Source of the DNA: Blastomonas natatoria
GTDB taxonomy: Bacteria > Pseudomonadota > Alphaproteobacteria > Sphingomonadales > Sphingomonadaceae
Reading direction: 5' to 3'
Assembly: GCF_003201955.1 (NCBI RefSeq)
Contig: NZ_QJJM01000008.1
Span: 62,001 to 126,000 of the forward strand
Length of the DNA: 64,000 nt
The notes below the pieces were generated by a model. The model ran no database searches. It was not told where the DNA came from and worked only from the letters and a program-made list of their open reading frames with translations. Of this stretch, positions 53,234 to 61,994 are shown in pieces. Both the position numbers and the translations under genes were made by a program. How positions within the stretch are numbered: the stretch's first letter is position 1; each line of letters starts with the position of its first letter.

Positions 53234-54606
53234 GCGGAATGTTCGATCTTGCGATCGTCGGTGGCGGTCCCGCCGGACAGGCAGCGGCCGAGATCGCGTG
53301 CGCGGCGGGCCTCAGCGTTGTCATGCTCGACGAACAGCCTCGCATGGGCGGGCAGATCCTGCGTCAGCCGCCGCGCAGCCTGAAGGTGCGCGACTGGCTG
53401 CCCGGCGTCACCTATCGCGATCTGAAGGCGCAGCTCCACCGCGCCGAAGCGCTGGACGGGCTCGACTGGCGCGGCGGAGTGTCGGTGCTGGGGCTGTTCC
53501 CTCGGCCGGACGGGTTGCGCCTGCTCGCATCGGGCAGGGATGGGCGGCAGATTCTGGAGGCACGCCATGTGCTGGTTGCGGCCGGATGCTATGACATGCC
53601 GGTCGCCTTTCCCGGTTGGACCCTGCCGGGCGTAATGAGCGCAGGCGGCGTTCAGGCCTTCATCAAGAGCCAGCAGATCGTGCCCGGATCGCGGTTCGTG
53701 CTTTCGGGCACGCACCCGCTGCAACTGCTGGTCGCTGACCAGCTGCGCAAGGCCGGTGCGGAGGTTGCGGCCGTGCATTTCGCGCAATCCATGGCTGCCA
53801 TGGCAGGGCAGGTGCTGCGCGATCCGCTGCTGCCGCTCGGCCATCCGCGTCCGTTCCGCGATGCCGCTGCCGCCTTCGCAAATCTCAGGCGCGCAGGCGT
53901 TCCCGTGCGCTTCGGGCAGCGGCTGGTCCGTGCGAGAGGCAGCGAGCGGCTCGAGGCGGCGGAATTCGCCGATGGCACCACGATCGCCTGCGATGTGCTC
54001 GCCACCTGTTACGGCTTTCTGCCCCAGGCCGATCTGCTGCGTCAGGCAGGCTGCGCGATGCAGCGCTGCGCGCGCACTGGCGGTTTTGCGGCCAAGGTCG
54101 ATCGCTGGCAGTGCACGAGCATTGCGGGCCTTGGCGCTGCGGGCGAGACGACCGGCGTGGCAGGGGCGGAGGTCGCGCTGCGCGAGGGGCGGCTGGCGGC
54201 CATCGGGGTGCTGCTGTCAGATGGGCTGCTGAGCGAGAGCGAGGCTGAAGGCCGCGCGGCGCCGATCCGGCGCGAGCTTGGCAGTTTGCAGCGCTTTGCC
54301 GATCTGCTGGCCCGCATTGCAGATCCGCGCGAGGCGATCGCCGGGCTTGCCGACGATGCCACGATCCTTTGCCGCTGCGAGGATGTGACCCGCGGCGCGC
54401 TGATCCGCGCGATCAGTGCGACCGCTGGCCCTGAGGATGCGAGCGCGCTCAAGCTCGTTTCGCGCGCAGGCATGGGCGTGTGCCAGGGCCGCTCGTGCGA
54501 GCATGCCGTGCGCGCACTGCTCGCCGAACATGGCGCGGCACCGGGAAGCGGCTTTACCGCCCGCTTCCCGGCGCGCCCAGTGGCGATTGCCGATCTGATC
54601 GACTGA
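53230..54606 (+). CDS. NAD(P)/FAD oxidoreductase subunit with C-terminal iron-sulfur motif
   Basis: The 458-residue protein begins with FDLAIVGGGPAGQAAAEIA and carries a second nucleotide fold, then a BFD-like C terminus with ILCRCEDVT and GVCQGRSC cysteines. It is the alpha-type subunit of the same heterotrimer as the two upstream genes. It ends 9 bp from the convergent RidA gene. Confidence 0.86.
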   Translation: MSGMFDLAIVGGGPAGQAAAEIACAAGLSVVMLDEQPRMGGQILRQPPRSLKVRDWLPGVTYRDLKAQLHRAEALDGLDWRGGVSVLGLFPRPDGLRLLASGRDGRQILEARHVLVAAGCYDMPVAFPGWTLPGVMSAGGVQAFIKSQQIVPGSRFVLSGTHPLQLLVADQLRKAGAEVAAVHFAQSMAAMAGQVLRDPLLPLGHPRPFRDAAAAFANLRRAGVPVRFGQRLVRARGSERLEAAEFADGTTIACDVLATCYGFLPQADLLRQAGCAMQRCARTGGFAAKVDRWQCTSIAGLGAAGETTGVAGAEVALREGRLAAIGVLLSDGLLSESEAEGRAAPIRRELGSLQRFADLLARIADPREAIAGLADDATILCRCEDVTRGALIRAISATAGPEDASALKLVSRAGMGVCQGRSCEHAVRALLAEHGAAPGSGFTARFPARPVAIADLID

Positions 54607-54615
54607 GCCAGGCGC

Positions 54616-55020
54616 TCAGTCGATAGCGGCGGTGGCTTCGATCTCGATCAGGAAATCGGGCATGGCGAGCGCCGCGACGCCGATCAGCGTGTTGGGCGCA
54701 GGCACGCCGCCATCGTAGAATGCACCGATCTCCGGGAGCACCACGCCCAGCTTGTCGGGGCTGTGATCGACAATATAGGTACGCAGCCGCACGACATCGG
54801 CCGGGCTAGCCCCTGCGGCCTCCAGCACGGCCTTGAGATTGGCGAGTGCCTGGCGCGTCTGTGCGGCGAGATCGCCGGGACCCACAACGTTGCAGTCCTT
54901 GTCCCAGGCGACCTGGCCGGCGAGGTGGATGGTCCTGCCGCCCTCCTGCACCGTGGCGTGCGAAAAGCCGAAGCCGGTGCTTTCATAGAGCGAAGGCGGG
55001 TTGAGGCGGGTGTTGGGCAT
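54616..55020 (-). CDS. RidA family enamine/imine deaminase
   Basis: The 134-residue protein has the RidA trimer barrel pattern: GFSHATVQEGGRTIHLAGQV, NLKAVLEAAGASPADVVRLR and the closing AALAMPDFLIEIEATAAI. RidA enzymes hydrolyse reactive imines or enamines, a plausible need next to an amino-acid dehydrogenase and deaminase. It is followed after 12 bp by the VOC gene on the same strand. Confidence 0.85.
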   Translation of the reverse strand: MPNTRLNPPSLYESTGFGFSHATVQEGGRTIHLAGQVAWDKDCNVVGPGDLAAQTRQALANLKAVLEAAGASPADVVRLRTYIVDHSPDKLGVVLPEIGAFYDGGVPAPNTLIGVAALAMPDFLIEIEATAAID

Positions 55021-55032
55021 GGGCAGGCTCCT

Positions 55033-55512
55033 TCAATCGACGATTTCGAGGCTGTGGCCGAAGGGATCGCGGACATAGAGGTTCTTCTTCCCCGCCAGCG
55101 GCCCTTCGGAAATCTCGATGATGGCTTGCACGGTACAGCCCTTCTCCGCCAGATAGGCGGCGGCCTTCTCGACATCGTCGACGCGCAGCGCGAGGTGATG
55201 GCCGCCGGCGTCGCAGTTGCGCGGCGGCACTTTGTTGCGATCCGCCGGCGCGTCATATTGCACGAGTTGCAGGTTCAGGTTGCCGACCAGTTCGAGCATC
55301 GCCAGCGTCAGCGTGGCCCCGGCGACCCCGACATGCGCCTCCATCCAGTCGCGGCCGTCGGGCATGGCCGGGATCTCGCTCGCCGCGAGCGGACCCATGC
55401 GGAACAGCTCGCGCGCGCCGAACGTGTCGATGTAGAAGGCGATCGCCGCGTCGAGATCGGGCACGGTGAAAGACACATGGTCGGCAGCGAGAAAGGCGGG
55501 CGCGTCGGTCAT
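55033..55512 (-). CDS. VOC family (glyoxalase/dioxygenase-like) protein
   Basis: The 159-residue protein has two beta-alpha-beta-beta-beta VOC modules: ADHVSFTVPDLDAAIAFYID at the start with a metal His, and HHLALRVDDVEKAAAYLAEK then YVRDPFGHSLEIVD at the end. The reaction is not evident. Its ATG overlaps the symporter stop by one base (TGATG). Confidence 0.82.
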   Translation of the reverse strand: MTDAPAFLAADHVSFTVPDLDAAIAFYIDTFGARELFRMGPLAASEIPAMPDGRDWMEAHVGVAGATLTLAMLELVGNLNLQLVQYDAPADRNKVPPRNCDAGGHHLALRVDDVEKAAAYLAEKGCTVQAIIEISEGPLAGKKNLYVRDPFGHSLEIVD

Positions 55513-57002
55513 CAGGCGGCTTCTCCTTGCGAGGCGAGGGGCGGGGTGAGGGGCAGGGTGTCGGGCGCACCGGCGCGGCGCGGGGCGACGAGGCTGATCG
55601 CGACAGTGACGATCAAAGCAGCGCCCATCGCGACCAGGCCCGGCTCCCATTCGACGAAGGTGGCGGCGATCCAGGCCTCGCCCGGAGGAGTGACGAGCAG
55701 CGCATAGCCCGCGACCAGCCCGCCCGCGACCGCGACTGCGCTGGTGCGCGGCCAGAGGAAGGCGAGGAACACGCCCGGCGCGAGCAGGCCGATCGCACCA
55801 TAGGCCGACAGCCCGATCTCGACCAGCGATCGGTTGCCGCCCAGCGTCAGATAGACCGCGATGGCCGCCGCCCCCACCATCGACAGCCGCGAGGCGAGCA
55901 GGCCTGCACGATCGCTCATGGCCGGATAGAGCGGCGCGACCACATTGCGCGCAAAGATCGATCCGGCGGTGAGCAACAGCACCGATCCGGGGACCAGCGC
56001 CAGCAGGCACGCCGTGCCCGCGAGCAGCCCGACGAGCCAGGGGGGATAGCGATCGGACACGAACTGCAGCAGCACCGCGTTGATATCGCCATCGGGGGGG
56101 ATCGTGCCCGCGAGCAGCGCGGCAAGGCCCAGCAGGATGATGAAGAAATAGGACAGCGAATAGATCGGCTGGAAGATCGCGTTGCGGCGGATTGCATCCT
56201 CGGTCGCCGCCGAATAGCTCAGCTGGAACATGTGCGGGAAGATCCAGTTGGCGAGCGCGACATTGAGCGCGGAGGTCATCAGCCAGGTGGTCGAAAGCCC
56301 GCTATCGGCCTTCAGCCCCGGCAGCTTGCCGATGCCGGGAAACGCGTCCTGCGCGCGGGCATAGACGTCCGCCATCGAGCTGGCACCGACAATGCCCGCC
56401 ACGGTGGCGCTGAGCGCGATGACCAGCACCAGCATCAGCACGTCCTTAACGCCCGCGGCAAAGGCGGCCGAGCGCAGGCCGGCGAGGAACACGAAGGCCA
56501 GCATCGCTGCAGCCGCAAGCACCGCCGCCATGGCGGGGGAGACATCGGTGCCGAGCGTCATGCGCAGGATCAGGCCGAGTGCGGTGATCTGGATCTGCAC
56601 ATAGACGACCAGTGCGGCAATGCCGACGATCGCGACGACCACGCCCAGCCAGCGCGCGCGATAGTGATCGGCAAAGAAATCGGCCTGGGTGACCAGTGCG
56701 CGGGCACGTCCCGCTGCCCAGATCTTCGGCATCAGCCAGTATCCGATCGCTGCAGACAGCGAGACCGAGCAGAAGGCAAGATAGGCCGGCGCGCCATAGG
56801 CCCAGGCAAAGCCCGATATGCCGAGCACGGCGAAGGTCGTGTAGATCTCGCCCGCATTGAGGAACCAGAAGATCAGCGTCCCCATGCGGCGTCCGCCCAG
56901 CGCCCAGTCCTCGACCGACCTCGCCTTGCTCTGCGCGCGGCCATAGAGCACCGCTCCGATGATCGTGCCAAGGACGACGAGCAGCGTGACGCCGAGGATC
57001 AT
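55512..57002 (-). CDS. Sodium:solute symporter (SSS family)
   Basis: The 496-residue inner-membrane protein has about 13 hydrophobic segments and the SSS pattern: KARSVEDWALGGRRMGTLIF near the start, then GYWLMPKIWAAGRARALVTQ and QADFFADHYRARWLG. It should import a small organic solute with Na+. It overlaps the small DUF3311 gene upstream by ATGA. The VOC and RidA genes follow it. The substrate could be the amino acid or peptide processed by the neighbouring enzymes. Confidence 0.88.
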   Translation of the reverse strand: MILGVTLLVVLGTIIGAVLYGRAQSKARSVEDWALGGRRMGTLIFWFLNAGEIYTTFAVLGISGFAWAYGAPAYLAFCSVSLSAAIGYWLMPKIWAAGRARALVTQADFFADHYRARWLGVVVAIVGIAALVVYVQIQITALGLILRMTLGTDVSPAMAAVLAAAAMLAFVFLAGLRSAAFAAGVKDVLMLVLVIALSATVAGIVGASSMADVYARAQDAFPGIGKLPGLKADSGLSTTWLMTSALNVALANWIFPHMFQLSYSAATEDAIRRNAIFQPIYSLSYFFIILLGLAALLAGTIPPDGDINAVLLQFVSDRYPPWLVGLLAGTACLLALVPGSVLLLTAGSIFARNVVAPLYPAMSDRAGLLASRLSMVGAAAIAVYLTLGGNRSLVEIGLSAYGAIGLLAPGVFLAFLWPRTSAVAVAGGLVAGYALLVTPPGEAWIAATFVEWEPGLVAMGAALIVTVAISLVAPRRAGAPDTLPLTPPLASQGEAA

Positions 57003-57226
57003 CGGCGCTGCTCGCGCTTCAGATCGATCGCGCGGACCAGCGCGATGACGGCGCTCGCAAACAGCACGCCCGCCATCTGCCAGACTATCGGGAAGGGCAG
57101 GCCGAAGGGCCGCCAGGCGATGTCATTGACCAGCGGCACTGCACCCACCTGCCACAGAAAGGGGAGCAGCAGCAGTGCGAGATGCCAGCGGCGCGCCAGC
57201 GCCGGATGATGGGGTGGGGCGCTCAT
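56999..57226 (-). CDS. DUF3311 small membrane protein, symporter partner
   Basis: The 75-residue protein has two membrane segments (LALLLLPFLWQVGAVPLV and IVWQMAGVLFASAVIALV), as in DUF3311 proteins that accompany SSS symporters. ATGA overlaps with both neighbours place it between the DUF885 gene and the symporter in one transcript. Confidence 0.8.
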   Translation of the reverse strand: MSAPPHHPALARRWHLALLLLPFLWQVGAVPLVNDIAWRPFGLPFPIVWQMAGVLFASAVIALVRAIDLKREQRR

Positions 57227-59040
57227 GTCATCCATTGGCTTGCCGCCTCTTCGAGCACCGCCATCGGCACCGGGCCCGAGCGCAGCACCAGATCGTGATA
57301 GCCGTGGATGTCGAACTTCGCGCCCAGCCGTGCACGCGCCGCCTCTCGTGCGGCGACGATGCGGTTGGCGCCAACCTTGAAGCTGCACGCCTGGCCGGGA
57401 TAGACCGCATAGCGCACGACCTCGCGATCGGTGCTTTCGGGGCTTTCGCCCGCATTGTCGACCATCCACTGCACCGCTTCCTCGCGGCTCCAGCGCTTGT
57501 GGTGCAGGCCGGTATCGACGACGATGCGCGCGGCGCGGAACAGCTCGGACTGGAGGTAGCCGATGCGCCCGAACGGATCGCCTTCGAACACGCCCAGCTC
57601 GTCCGCCACCTGCTGCGCATAGAGCGCCCAGCCTTCGGTATAGGCGGAAAAGCGCACGATCTTGCGGAACAGCGGCAATGCGCTGCCATGGCGCAGCACC
57701 GATGCCTGGTAATGGTGCCCGGGAATGCCCTCGTGATGCGTGAGCGTCGGCAGGCGCCACAAGGGGTGTTCGCCGGGATTCTTGAGATTGAGCGAATAGG
57801 TGCCCGGCTGGCCCGCCGTGCCCTCGGAATAAAAGGCCCCGGGCGCGCCATTCTCGATCGCAACCGGAATGCGCCGGACGACCAGAGGGTCGATCTCTAC
57901 CGCGCTGAACGCTCCCGAAAGTCGTTCACGGACGCTATCGAGACTGGCTTCTGCTGCCTTGAGCAACTGAGCCCGACCGGCATCGTCGTCGCTGACGGTG
58001 AAGCGCGGATCCGCATTGAGCGCCTTGATCCGATCACCCACCGATCCCTTGGTCAGCCCCTGCGCCTTCAGTCCGGCATCGATCTCGGCGATCAGCGCGG
58101 CGCACTGGTCGAGGCCCTGGCGGTGCAGTTCCTCCGGCGTGACCGTCGAGGTCGTGTTGGCGCGTAGTGCGCTGGCATAATAGGCATCGCCATCGGGCAA
58201 GCGCCAGCATCCCGCAGTCTCGACCGATTGCGCGCGCAGGGCCTTGAGGGCATTGGCCTGCCGGTCGAGCGCGGGGGCGATCTGTTGCCTGAAAATGGCC
58301 TCGCCCCTGGTAGCGATGTCGCCCAGCCCGGCGGCGGCTGCGCGGGCAATCGCCCTGGCCATCAGCGATGACGTGCGCGGCGGTGCATCGCGCAAGGCCT
58401 CGATCTGCCGCACCGTGCGGTCGATGACGAATCCGGGCGGGATGACACCAGCGGCAACATCGATCCGGATCCGGTCGGTCTCCTGATCGAGCGCGATCGC
58501 GAGCGCGGCCAGCCGGTCATACCAGGCCGAAATATCGGAATCGTTCTCGATCGGATGCGTGCTGCCGATGAAGTCCGGGAGCCAGTAATAGGCACCGTTC
58601 ATCTGGCTGACGATATAGGGGCTGGGCCTCAGATTGGCATCGACATAGCCATAGCGGCCGAGCGTATCGGCGAGGGTCTGATAGACAAAGCTTGCGACCG
58701 CATGATCGATCTGGGCGGGCCTGGAAAGCGCAAGAACATCGATCTCGTCCAGTTCGGCCAATGCGATTGCAATCGCTGCCTTGTCCGCCTCGCGCGCCGC
58801 CTGCGATCGGTCGTCCAGTCGCCCCCGCAGGGAGGAATTGGCGCCGGTATCATAGCCCATGCCCGTCGCCTCTTCGGGCGAGCGGTGCAGAAAGGCGTGT
58901 GCGTGACGGCGCAGCAGCCGGGCGAAGCCTTCGTCCGGGTTGCCCGGCTGCTTGGCGGCAAGGGCGAGAGAGGTTGGCAGGGCGGTCGCGACCGCGCCTG
59001 CCATGCCGGAAAGCAACAGGCTGCGCCGGTCCAACGTCAT
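57223..59040 (-). CDS. DUF885 family exported putative metallopeptidase (Tat-type signal)
   Basis: The 605-residue protein has a twin-arginine signal (DRRSLLLSGMAGAVATALPT) and the DUF885 zinc-type motif HHEGIPGHHYQASV, followed by EGWALYAQQVADELG. It is the second DUF885 protein in the window and lies between the TonB receptor gene and the DUF3311/symporter pair, all on the minus strand. It likely cuts a peptide-like substrate in the periplasm before uptake. Confidence 0.87.
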   Translation of the reverse strand: MTLDRRSLLLSGMAGAVATALPTSLALAAKQPGNPDEGFARLLRRHAHAFLHRSPEEATGMGYDTGANSSLRGRLDDRSQAAREADKAAIAIALAELDEIDVLALSRPAQIDHAVASFVYQTLADTLGRYGYVDANLRPSPYIVSQMNGAYYWLPDFIGSTHPIENDSDISAWYDRLAALAIALDQETDRIRIDVAAGVIPPGFVIDRTVRQIEALRDAPPRTSSLMARAIARAAAAGLGDIATRGEAIFRQQIAPALDRQANALKALRAQSVETAGCWRLPDGDAYYASALRANTTSTVTPEELHRQGLDQCAALIAEIDAGLKAQGLTKGSVGDRIKALNADPRFTVSDDDAGRAQLLKAAEASLDSVRERLSGAFSAVEIDPLVVRRIPVAIENGAPGAFYSEGTAGQPGTYSLNLKNPGEHPLWRLPTLTHHEGIPGHHYQASVLRHGSALPLFRKIVRFSAYTEGWALYAQQVADELGVFEGDPFGRIGYLQSELFRAARIVVDTGLHHKRWSREEAVQWMVDNAGESPESTDREVVRYAVYPGQACSFKVGANRIVAAREAARARLGAKFDIHGYHDLVLRSGPVPMAVLEEAASQWMT

Positions 59041-59070
59041 GCCAACACCCCTTGACCCCTTGTATTCGTT

Positions 59071-61368
59071 TCAGAACTTGTAGCTCAGGATGATGCCATA
59101 GCTCTGGAACGAAGGCTCAACCTGCACGCCCGAGTAAAAGGCCTTTTCATAGGCGTTGGCAAAATATTTTGCGTCGAACAGGTTCTCGACGAACACCGTG
59201 GCACGCCACTTCTCGCCCTCGATGCCAGCGCGCAGGTTCACATTGTGATAGCTGGGCGAGATGAAGGGGAAGCCGTTGTAGCGATAGGCAAGCGGGGTCG
59301 ACAGCATCGAGCTGCGATAGTTCCACTCGGCGCGCACAAACGCATCCAGCCCCTCACGCAATGGCTGGGTATACTGGGTCTGGGCGCCGAAAGTCCATTT
59401 CGGCGCGTTGACAAGCGGCCGACCCGAGATGTCGATGACGATGCCGTCGATCAGCGCGTTGGGATAGCTCTTGAACTTGGTGTTGTTATAGCCGATCTGG
59501 CCGCCGAGCTTCCAGTTGTCGGTGATCTTGGCGTCGAAGCTTCCCTCGATGCCATAGCTTTCCGCACTCGCTGCATTCGCGATGCCGCTCACGCCACGCA
59601 GCAGCCCCGTGCCCGGATCGATGAACTGGAAGCGGATGGTCTGCTGGACGTTCTTCCAGTCCATGTAGAAGCCGGCAATGTCGACCCGCACGCGATTGTC
59701 GAACAGGTCGAACTTGGTCCCGACCTCGTAGTTCCACAGCGTTTCGGGGTCGAAATCGTTCGAAAGGTTGACGTTGTTCGATGTCTGCGTGCCGCCCGAC
59801 TTGAAGCCGCGCGAGGCGGTCGCATAGACCATCAGAGAATTGTTGGGCTTGTAGCTCAAGGTTGCCTTGGGCGAGAAATCCTCGAAATCGGCCACGCGGT
59901 CGTTGATGCCGGTCAGCGTCAGGTTGGAGCGGTTCTCGGCGATATTGCGGGTCTTTTCCCATGAATAGCGGCCACCCAGGACAAGGGTGAGTTCGGGAGT
60001 GAAGTGCAGCGTCGCGTCGCCGAAAATGGCGAAATAGCGCGTGGTGCTGTCGGAATCGAAGCCGGTTACCTCCAGGCCCTCGCAATTGCCTGCACGGGCC
60101 GCCGGGCAGAGCGGGCTGTTGCGACCGTGGAAGGTCGACTGGTCGGTGGTGCCGGTATCCCGGCCCAGAAACGCGCCGACGCTCCAGTCGAGGAAATTCT
60201 TGCCATTCGACTGCAGACGCAATTCACCGCTGGTCGATTTGCGCTTCAGAAAGAAGTCCTCGTAGAAAAAGTCGGGGCTGCCGCCATCGACATCACCGAA
60301 GTTGAAGACGTCCGAGGTCAGATGGCCGACCACGCCGGTCAAGGTCGCCACGTCGAAATCCCACACCGCGCGCGAGCTGAAATACTGATAGGTGCTGCCG
60401 ACGCTTTGCGGGCGGTTGAAGTTCACCTCGTCGTCATTCTGAGGGAAGAAGCCGACGCCGTCGGGTGCGCCGGTGATCGTGGTGGTGCGGCCCGTGGCGT
60501 TGTAGTTGACGCCATAATAGACGCTCGCCCAGGTGCCGGTGACCGCTCCGGTCGGTACGCCGTTGCGCATGCCGACTTCCTCGTTCGAATAGCTATAGGC
60601 GAAATCCCAGGTCAGCCGGTCGGTCGGCGTCAGCCGTGCCTGCACGCGCGCGGTGTAGAACTTGCTGTCGTTGCCGCCGCCGATGGGATTGATGTTGCGG
60701 ATATAGCCGTCGCTCTTCTCATATTGCGCCGAAGCGCGCACCGCGAGCAGATCGGGGATGACCGGGATGTTGAGCACGCCCTGCGCGCGGAAGGTATCGT
60801 AATTGGAATAGGCGGCTTCGAGCTCGCCCTCCCAGTTCTGCACCGGCTTCTTGGTGATGACGTTGATCGCGCCGCCCACCGCATTGCGGCCGAAATAGGT
60901 GCCTTGCGGCCCGCGCAGCACCTCGATCCGCTCGAGATCGACGATCTGCGGGTTGCTGGTGCCCGCCGCGACGTTGAACTCGTCGATATAGAAGGCGTAG
61001 CTCGACTGGCGGACATCGGCATAGGGGTTGAGCTGGTTGGAGATGCCGCGGATCGAAAGGTCCTTGCGGTCGCGCGATCCGTTGGTCTGGAAGCTGACAT
61101 TGGGGGTCAGCGCGAAATAGTCTTCGACGCTCTGGACGTTCTGGTCCTTCAGCGTCTCGGCGGTGACGGCAGTAATCGCGATCGGCACATCCTGGATCGA
61201 CTGCGACCGGCGCTGCGCGGTAACGATGATCTCGTTCTCGGATGCGGCTTCGATCGTGTCGGCCTGGTCGGCGTCCTGCGCCAGCGCCGGTGCCGACATG
61301 CTGCAAAGGGCAAGCGCGATCAGGCCGGTTCCCATGCGCAGACGGGCGGTAGTGGTGGCAATCGTCAT
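59071..61368 (-). CDS. TonB-dependent receptor
   Basis: The 765-residue outer-membrane protein has a signal peptide, a TonB-box-like region EIIVTAQRRSQSIQDVPIAI, a plug domain (DLSIRGISNQ, ERIEVLRGPQGTYFGRNAVG) and a long barrel ending in the C-terminal Phe of SYGIILSYKF. The RGPQGTYFGRNAVGG motif is typical of sphingomonad catabolic receptors. ATG at 61368 is used over an upstream in-frame start. The substrate is unknown; neighbours suggest a peptide or amide compound. Confidence 0.92.
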   Translation of the reverse strand: MTIATTTARLRMGTGLIALALCSMSAPALAQDADQADTIEAASENEIIVTAQRRSQSIQDVPIAITAVTAETLKDQNVQSVEDYFALTPNVSFQTNGSRDRKDLSIRGISNQLNPYADVRQSSYAFYIDEFNVAAGTSNPQIVDLERIEVLRGPQGTYFGRNAVGGAINVITKKPVQNWEGELEAAYSNYDTFRAQGVLNIPVIPDLLAVRASAQYEKSDGYIRNINPIGGGNDSKFYTARVQARLTPTDRLTWDFAYSYSNEEVGMRNGVPTGAVTGTWASVYYGVNYNATGRTTTITGAPDGVGFFPQNDDEVNFNRPQSVGSTYQYFSSRAVWDFDVATLTGVVGHLTSDVFNFGDVDGGSPDFFYEDFFLKRKSTSGELRLQSNGKNFLDWSVGAFLGRDTGTTDQSTFHGRNSPLCPAARAGNCEGLEVTGFDSDSTTRYFAIFGDATLHFTPELTLVLGGRYSWEKTRNIAENRSNLTLTGINDRVADFEDFSPKATLSYKPNNSLMVYATASRGFKSGGTQTSNNVNLSNDFDPETLWNYEVGTKFDLFDNRVRVDIAGFYMDWKNVQQTIRFQFIDPGTGLLRGVSGIANAASAESYGIEGSFDAKITDNWKLGGQIGYNNTKFKSYPNALIDGIVIDISGRPLVNAPKWTFGAQTQYTQPLREGLDAFVRAEWNYRSSMLSTPLAYRYNGFPFISPSYHNVNLRAGIEGEKWRATVFVENLFDAKYFANAYEKAFYSGVQVEPSFQSYGIILSYKF

Positions 61369-61476
61369 GGCAATATCCCCTTTTCTGCCGCCAGCAGGTG
61401 CCGACGACATGGTTTTTCATTCCCCTGGAATTTGGCGGGCGCCTTTATGGTCGCTCCGCCGAAAGCGTGTGCGCGA

Positions 61477-61980
61477 TCAGCTGGTCCAGCATTGCGGATC
61501 GAGCGGACCCTTTGCGGCATCAAGTTCGGAACGGACCAGCACGATCGACGCGATCTTGCCGTCGCGGATCACGCCATGGCCTGCCGCCAGAGAGCAGGCG
61601 GTCTTGCCGCTGCGACGCGACCGGATGACGTGATAGGTGTAGACCCGGTCGCCGACGCGGAACATGTCCTTGAACGGCACCACGATCTCGACATCGCCGC
61701 CGCCGGCCTGAATCTTCTGGAAATGCTTCGCCCAGCCTTCGACGCCGTTGATCACGGTCTTGCCCTCAAGCACCAGCGTCGCATCCTCGGTGAAGTGCTT
61801 GCGAAAATTCTCGGGGCTGAAGGCGCCGGGCGTCTTGAACGCCTCGTTCCACCAGACGAACATCTGCGATACGGGATCGTCCGATGCGACGGGCGCGGCA
61901 ATCGCTGCGGGAGCCAGTACGGGCAGAGCGGGCACAAGCGCCAGCGCGGCCCCGGCGATCAGTCTGGTCATCATGGTCAT
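61477..61980 (-). CDS. Exported NTF2/SnoaL-like protein
   Basis: The 167-residue protein has a signal peptide (LIAGAALALVPALPVLAP) and a NTF2-like cone: WWNEAFKTPGAFSPENFRKH, a DATLVLEGKTVINGVEGWAK strand set and GKIASIVLVRSEL at the end. Function unknown. It lies between the amidohydrolase and the TonB receptor genes on the same strand, with small gaps, and probably belongs to their transcript. Confidence 0.78.
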   Translation of the reverse strand: MTMMTRLIAGAALALVPALPVLAPAAIAAPVASDDPVSQMFVWWNEAFKTPGAFSPENFRKHFTEDATLVLEGKTVINGVEGWAKHFQKIQAGGGDVEIVVPFKDMFRVGDRVYTYHVIRSRRSGKTACSLAAGHGVIRDGKIASIVLVRSELDAAKGPLDPQCWTS

Positions 61981-61994
61981 CTTGGAATTCCCCT

